This document shows, piece by piece, positions 58,521 to 64,000 of a DNA stretch of 64,000 nt. Each line of letters opens with the position of its first letter. The first letter of the stretch is position 1. The position numbers and the translations under genes are program-made. The stretch is taken from contig CP099847.1 of the NCBI GenBank assembly GCA_030062745.1, positions 28,506,923-28,570,922 on the forward strand, read 5' to 3'. The notes below the pieces were generated by a model. The model ran no database searches and had not been told where the DNA came from. It was given only the letters and a program-made list of their open reading frames with translations. The DNA is from Capitulum mitella. Lineage: Eukaryota > Arthropoda > Thecostraca > Pollicipedomorpha > Pollicipedidae.

Positions 58521-59902
58521 TTAACCCGCGCCCGACTGTGGGTCGGCGCCATGCACGCCCGACTGGGGGAGGGGGGCGGTTGACCGCCCGCTCTCTAACT
58601 CACGAACGTTTGGTTATTTCACGAACGTTTGGTGTGCTTATTTCATGAAAATAAGCACACCGTTGGAAAGCTCGTGATGAGTAGAGCTCGAAACTGGTCT
58701 CATTTTTGGTTTTGGATAATAATAAAGCAATTTACATCCTATATATGCTTTCCCCTGGTCTCCTGCGTGAGACCGAAATTCGGCCTGGATCTCAAGGGCT
58801 GTGAAGAATAAAGTCTAGATAAAGGCACCAGCGGACATGTAAAAGTCCGCAGATGCCGATACATGCCTAATTCCTCTGATTTAACATTGAGTTAAAGACA
58901 CGGTGATTTCCGCAATAATGCACGGCGGGCGCCGCCGACGAGGGCGGTATGAAATTAACGGGAACTAATTTTAACGTTCTTTATTTTCGTGAAATATGCC
59001 ATTCCAAGTGTTGTTTCTTGATCCTAGTGGTTCTCGGGATGATTTCTCATGTTTAGATTTTGGAAAAACTCGGTAGTTATCATTTGACACAATTGGCGGA
59101 CCTTTATTCGCGGAAGTCTGTTTATTTCCAAAATATGTAATTTTTTGAAACTTTTTGAAGTTCCTGATATTAGACGCAACTGTGCAAGCCAGTTCAACCA
59201 TTTTCAAACCGATCTGAGACATTCATCACCGATTTTGATGGCAGTGCATTTTGACTCTATAACAGTTATTCGTGACCTGACCTCAGGCCAGTGTTCGGAG
59301 GTCACTGGACTTTTTGAACTTCCCGGTATTAGTCGCAACTATGTGAACCAGTTCAATCATTTTCAGCCCGATCTGAGGCATTCATCACCGATTTTGATGG
59401 TAGTGCATTTTGGCTCATAACAGCTAATCGTGACCTGACCTCAGGTCAGTGTTTGGAGGCCAATGAAACTTGGCCCATTGACGCAAAGTGGATGTCTGGA
59501 TCTCCCTACACTCAAATTGTTTTAAAAAAATCGGTCAATTTTCGAAAAAAGACGATTTATGTTGAAAACGGGCTTCACCTTAGGTCAATGACCCAGACAT
59601 TTCCGAAAAATCCGAGACAGCACATTTGCTGCATTTATCAAAATCTCTAACACTCGAAAGTTTTATAGCGATGTCATGTTTTGCAACAAAGTTACAGGGC
59701 GCCCAATTTTTTGGACGTAGGTCCATTTGACCTGACCTAGGTCAGATAATTTACTTCACCTGAGGGAAAAAATCATACAAGGTGTAAAAATGATCAAGCA
59801 AAAGACGCACAGAGTTGCGTGGTGCTACGTTCGTCCGTCCTCTCGCAATCTCGAAAAAAACTCATGAGAGGTCAACCGCCCCCTGAGTCGGGGGCGGGTT
59901 AA
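58521..59902 (+). mobile_element. TTAA-bounded non-autonomous element, family 2 copy B
   Basis: It begins TTAACCCGCGCCCGACTGTG and ends GAGTCGGGGGCGGGTTAA. The inner second left motif (CCCGACTGGGGGAGGGGGGC) mirrors the right end. It is collinear with copy A at 14.4 kb (CTCTAACTCACGAACG, CCGTTGGAAAGCT.GTGA, GACCTGACCTAGGTCAG) but contains one extra 159-bp unit. It has no coding capacity. Confidence 0.8.
59152..59468. repeat. Tandem duplication of a 159-bp unit inside family-2 copy B
   Basis: The units start TTTTTGAAGTTCCTGATATTAG (59,152) and TTTTTGAACTTCCCGGTATTAG (59,311). Each ends in the TGACCTGACCTCAGGTCAGTG block. Copy A at 14.4-15.6 kb has a single unit. Confidence 0.85.
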
Positions 59903-59909
59903 AGTTAGA

Positions 59910-61095
59910 AAAAGAACTGTCGTTTAACATTACGGATATGATTCATCTAGCGGTACTGTGCACGATTGATGCATTCGAGGCGTTAATGAACTCTCGGACT
60001 CTGGGAACTAGAACGGAAGGCATCTGGTAGCCTCAGACAGTCTTCATAAACCAAAGACTTTTGAAGGAAAACCTCTAAGATTTAGAAAAAAGCCTTCGAA
60101 TACGGGAGCTCTAGAGACATGACGTGAACTTTATTACAACACATCACTCTGTTTCATTGTTTTACCTCACACAATAACATTGCAGATGACTTCAAATGAG
60201 GTCATGTCAGTAGATCCTGGTTCCCATTAGATGCTATGAGACGGAACCCATATAGCGCTTTTGAAGGCCCCAGAACAATTTCTGATAACGACTAGGAACT
60301 GAAACTACTGTTGCTATGCAAATCAACGCTTCCTAGTATTCATTTACTACTCCAGTGCCAATAAAAAGATAAGCAGGCTCAGTGACTGCAATTCGGAATT
60401 CTGATTTAAGACGGCCTTGACTGAAGTACGGACCCACCTGCAGAAGTCACCGACACCATGGGCGATACTAATGGATAAGATCGAGAAAGACTAAGCATCG
60501 TAAAATGTCCAAACCTTTGCTATACGACGAAGGTCGTCCCATATCAAGGTTTCTCCCTGACATGCACTCGAGGAAGAGGTCAGAGTTCAAAGGTGACATG
60601 CAGACCTGCCCAGGGATTGGCCTCAAATTTTTGGAGAATACGTAAAAAGGCTTAAAAGTCAGCTTTTCCATATTTCATAGCGATCAGAATAACTGCCAGC
60701 AGTCATTTTATGAAAACCCCAAGGGGAATGCACCCACCTTTTAGTACTGGAGTGGGTTGCATGAATATACCACGCTCATTGACCCTCTTCCATGGAGCAT
60801 CTACATATATAGCCCGTATTCTCACCAAGAGGGGACACATCCCCCCTGAAGCTTTCAGAGGATAATTTCCTGACGGTCTGTTTCGTCAGCCGCGACTTGG
60901 TGTTGTACCCTCAGCGGCATCTTCCCGAACCGTATGGTGCTTTTTTATGTGTTGCCATGGTAAGGAGCTGTGACGTCATTACTGGGGACACGACAGGCGT
61001 TTTTGCCTGCCGACGCGTAAATGGCAGCCATAATGAGACCGTAAACAACAGCCACATTGTTCCCTCGCTACAAGACGTTAGGAATGCACAAATGC
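59910..61095. other. No gene recognised
   Basis: No domain-bearing frame or named repeat was found. Confidence 0.4.
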
Positions 61096-61099
61096 AGTA

Positions 61100-61100
61100 A

Positions 61101-61189
<89 letters not shown>
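61100..61189. repeat. (TA)n microsatellite
   Basis: About 43 TA units, nearly pure, directly abut the mariner-type transposase remnant on the right. Confidence 0.97.
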
Positions 61190-61193
<4 letters not shown>

Positions 61194-61795
61194 AGGCCAA
61201 AAAAGAAACGGGCAGGATGCGAAAACAGAGGACGCATGAGACCGTCAACAGTGTGAGAGCCAGCGTGGAGGCAAATCCAAAGCAGTCAGTGAGAAAGATG
61301 GCCAAGGAGTCCAACATGCAAGAGACAACAACGCGCCACTTGGTTCATGACGACCTTGGCACGAAGTCAAGGGCAGTCATCAAGGCAGGCATCACATCAC
61401 AGAGGATCAGAAGCGGACCGGGATGGAAAGAGGCAGGGTCCTGCGCAGCTGGATAAAGGACAAGAGAAACGTCAGCAAAGAGCGCATTTTCTCCAAGAAA
61501 AAAAAATCCTCCACTTCTATAAAAAACCGGCTATCAACAAACGGAACGCAAGGTATCTGTCAGCTGAGAGGGCTGAAAGTGTGCCAACCAAAATCAGGTA
61601 CAGCCCTACTATCAGGCACCTCAAAAAGGTCATGGTGCTTGGGATGACTATCAACGACGACCAGAAGAATGACCCCATTTCCATCGACAGTAACGAAAAG
61701 GTCAGCACAGAGACTGCGAGAACTTACATGTTTCCCTGGATCGCCACTACATACCCGGAAGGCAACTAGGTCTTCCAGCAGGACTGGGCACCAGC
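61189..61795 (+). pseudogene. Mariner/Tc1-type transposase remnant A
   Basis: The frame starts [10 protein letters not shown] at the very end of the TA repeat, with the AT of its ATG belonging to the repeat. It shifts to RASVEANPKQSVRKMAKESNMQ and TTTRHLVHDDLGTKS (paired-type helix-turn-helix DNA-binding region), then HFLQEKKILHF (position of the first catalytic Asp, here changed) and NKRNARYLSAE. It continues with KVMVLGMTINDDQKN and ends in VFQQDWAPA (second catalytic Asp block). At least two frameshifts are present. The last third with the final acidic residue is missing, cut at the junction with remnant B. Confidence 0.75.
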
Positions 61796-62570
61796 TGCCA
61801 CAGAAGTCGGCGCGCTTTGCCACCTCACCGATAACCCTGGTGCAGGTGTTAGGTGCGATCCTGCGTGCCACCTGGCTTCAAGTCACCGAGGCTCTGAGGG
61901 CTCTTCTTGTAGACCTGGGATTTCAGGAAACCCCATGAATAAAAATCCAGGACGAGTGAGTCGGTCACGGGTTGTCCGTCTTTCGGCTGATGATGCCCCT
62001 CCAGCCAGGTCAGGGCCACCGTTGACGTGTGGGGAGTCGTCCCGTCCTGCTGCAACCAGATGTTCTCCCTCTCGGCCTCAGAGTCTTACTGCAGCTGCCT
62101 CCAGCAGCGCTCCAGCACGCCGATGTACCGCACCTTGTTGACCGTGGCCGTGGAGCCGTCTGCACACTGGAAGAAGGGCCCGATCAGGCCGCTGGAACTC
62201 GTGTCGCTCTGCGCTGTCTTCTTTGGGCTGTGCAGCGGACTCTTCAGCTCAGTGTCTGGTAACTTCGACGCCCAAAGCCGGCAGTCGTGGATGTTTACTG
62301 CCACATTCAGATGAAAGTAGGTCTCGCCGCTGGACCAGACGCGGTTCAGAGATCCAGGGTTGGCCTCAGCGTTCATCTTTAGCCAGATATCACCCACTGT
62401 AACTTATCGCCTTCTGTTAGCTTCTGTAGGATAGTCGCTTTGCAGAAAAAGTAGTTTTCTATTTCATGGAAGAACGCAGGAAAGCAGCGAAGGCCTGACT
62501 TTTGCTTCACAGACGCCCGTCGAAGCAAGTCATGCCTTCGCCGTTTTCTCCCTCTTTCCATCAAATAAAA
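61795..62570 (-). pseudogene. Mariner/Tc1-type transposase remnant B (different family)
   Basis: The minus strand reads LQKLTEGDKLQW (about 62,420), NRVWSSGETYFHLN (first catalytic Asp of the S(D)E.HF block replaced by Gly), RYIGVLERCWRQLQ, then LQQDGTTPHTSTVALTWLE (second Asp intact). Then come VLDFYSWGFLKSQVYKKSPQSL (final D block with its LDFY.WG hallmark) and VIGEVAKRADFCGS. It belongs to the DD-type group common in arthropod genomes ('QQDGA..HTA', 'DFYLWG.LK..VY'). Stops and frame shifts inactivate it. It meets remnant A tail to tail. Confidence 0.75.
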
Positions 62571-62630
62571 AACAACTATTTTTCTGCAAAGTGACCATCC
62601 ACCAGAAGCTGACAGAAGGCGATAAACAAT
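62399..62630. repeat. Inverted repeat, arms about 60 bp, within transposase remnant B
   Basis: The left arm (from ACTTATCGCCTTCTGTTAGC) pairs with the right arm (ending AGAAGCTGACAGAAGGCGAT) over roughly 60 bp with a handful of mismatches; the spacer is about 110 bp. Because the left arm encodes the QKLTEGDK segment of remnant B, the right arm is an inverted duplicate of coding sequence, or the whole is a MITE inserted there. Confidence 0.75.
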
Positions 62631-62639
62631 AGCGGAACA

Positions 62640-63660
62640 CGACGGTGTTTTCCATGACGCTTTAGGACGCACAGTGTGCAAATGGCAGGGCGACGTGCCA
62701 ATACCCTCCATCCATATTCGTCCGCATAATGCAGAAACCCGTGCATGGGCGAGGGTTAAAACGCACTGTAAATAGCGGACGGTTCTTTAAGCGTTAGAAA
62801 TCTGTGAAATGAATTAATAGCATGAAAATTCCACTAAGCCGCAGACAACCAATTCAGTGTTTCCAGAATATTAGCATACTGAACCCTTTTCTTATGAATA
62901 CAGCTAGTGATTGCTGAGGACTTTGACTGCAAATATTCTGGGTCTAAACGGGTAGCATGAACTTACTTCTTGTGTTTATTGGACAATAATCAAACATCAG
63001 GACACACATTCATCAGTTTGATCACGGCGTTGGTGCACTGAGGCTGACGATTTATTTTCAAATGCTTTTGGTTGTGAACATTTGCTATTTTGAGTGTGAA
63101 CATCCACTCTGTTTCCTGTTAAAACAATCCCCCTAAACCTGAGAGAATTGCACCTCATTTCAAACAGGGGATGAGTCCGACTAACGATAGTGGTCTTCGT
63201 CAAGGGTGACATCTGCCTTTCCTGAAATGGTGTCCACGGGTCCATTCCAGTTTGCGAGTGTTTTAACACCCAATTTCTGCATGAGCGAGGAGCGTATATG
63301 TCATCTGGGTCTCATTCCGCGTTTTCCCACGGGACCATCAGCGCCTTCGAATTTAAATCGCTCATGCTCAGGAATCACGTCACGGTATAACTGCTGTCGG
63401 AATGGAAAGTTTGCTTCTCCCATGCATGTATTTCGTGCGTAGTGAAGTGCTGTAAAGTGGGCAGTTTGTCCGTACTACCCTTGCATGCTTTTACCTAAAG
63501 CATCCCATCTTTTTGCCTTTTTATGTCATTAGTAACATCAGGTATCTACGGAAATAGTTTTATACCGTATTGCTGGCCGCAGACACATGGCCGACGGATA
63601 CAAGGTCCAAATGTTTCCCTTAGCTAAACGCCTGACAGTCATTAAGCAAACACTGGCCTT
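62640..63660. other. No gene recognised
   Basis: Short frames without domains. Confidence 0.4.
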
Positions 63661-63670
63661 GCCGTCACCA

Positions 63671-63945
63671 TGGTCGGCACCTCATTGGGCAGAGCGACGA
63701 TTTCGCCATTCCCGCAGGACGAGAGCGGTGGTCGGTACATTCGCGGGTCAGTTGTCAGCTGGCCAACAGAAGGCCATGTGCTGACTACGACGCGATCGTA
63801 TCGCACCAGCTACAGCATTAAAAAAACTTACGTCATGCAATCAACTGTTCCTAGTAGAACGGGCATGCGGGTGCAAGCTCTACTTATCAGGGGCTCGGTC
63901 CCTGTCATCACCCTAATACGTCATTGGGTTCAAATCTTAATTTTG
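63671..63945 (+). mobile_element. tRNA-derived SINE, copy 4 (decayed)
   Basis: The head TGGTCGGCACCTCATTGGGCAGAGC resembles the box A region of copy 1. The body TCGCGGGTCAGTTGTCAGCTGG and CGATCGTATCGCACCAGC matches the family core. A tail like copy 1 follows (GCAAGCTCTACTTATCAGGG). Confidence 0.55.
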
Positions 63946-64000
63946 CAAGATAAGTCCAGGGGACGGGACTGACTTTCTTTGATGGCTTTCAAATATCGAA

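Noticed and set aside
61057-61317. Ile/Tyr-repeat peptides on both strands
   Set aside because: Translations of the (TA)n microsatellite.

Overview
The window is animal nuclear DNA, most likely from an invertebrate. It carries intron-split coding sequence with consensus GT/AG sites, CpG-island promoters, tRNA-derived SINEs, non-LTR and LTR retrotransposons, several DNA-transposon remnants and long TA and GA microsatellites. No operon, prokaryotic gene or rRNA is present. The lineage cannot be narrowed from the sequence alone.

The one gene supported in detail is an intracellular globin on the minus strand, read right to left. A CpG island (about 54,420-54,960) lies upstream of exon 1 (ending 54,031). 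Exons 2 (24,295-24,191), 3 (23,962-23,842) and 4 (20,998-20,900) follow. The exons join in matching phase and carry the A-helix Trp, CD1 Phe, distal E7 His and proximal F8 His. Introns fall at B12.2, E10.2, G7.0 and within helix H, the arrangement known for globin X-type genes. The first intron is about 29.7 kb and filled with transposons. The last, short exon was not found. Near the left edge a second candidate gene start is a minus-strand signal-peptide exon (3,330-3,276) beside its own small CpG island.

Most of the rest is transposable elements. From left to right: a tRNA-SINE (4.0 kb); a decayed BEL/Pao LTR retrotransposon with both LTRs (4,635-10,005); seven TTAA-bounded non-autonomous elements in related families (10.4, 14.4, 25.2, 29.4, 33.7, 39.7 and 58.5 kb); SINE copies at 17.8, 31.7 and 63.7 kb; a CR1/L2/Jockey-like LINE preceded by 140-bp tandem repeats (27.3-29.1 kb); an hAT-like MITE (33.0 kb); an hAT transposase remnant (43 kb); a RAG1/Transib-like transposase remnant (48.4-49.7 kb); a second LINE on the minus strand (50.4-52.1 kb); a probable Ty3/gypsy fragment (56 kb); and two mariner/Tc1-type transposase remnants meeting tail to tail (61.2-62.6 kb).

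The most unusual arrangement is a 221-bp, about 98.6% identical, inverted copy of the 5' part of globin exon 1 inside intron 1 of the same gene. It abuts the hAT remnant, so the primary transcript could fold back on its own 5' end.
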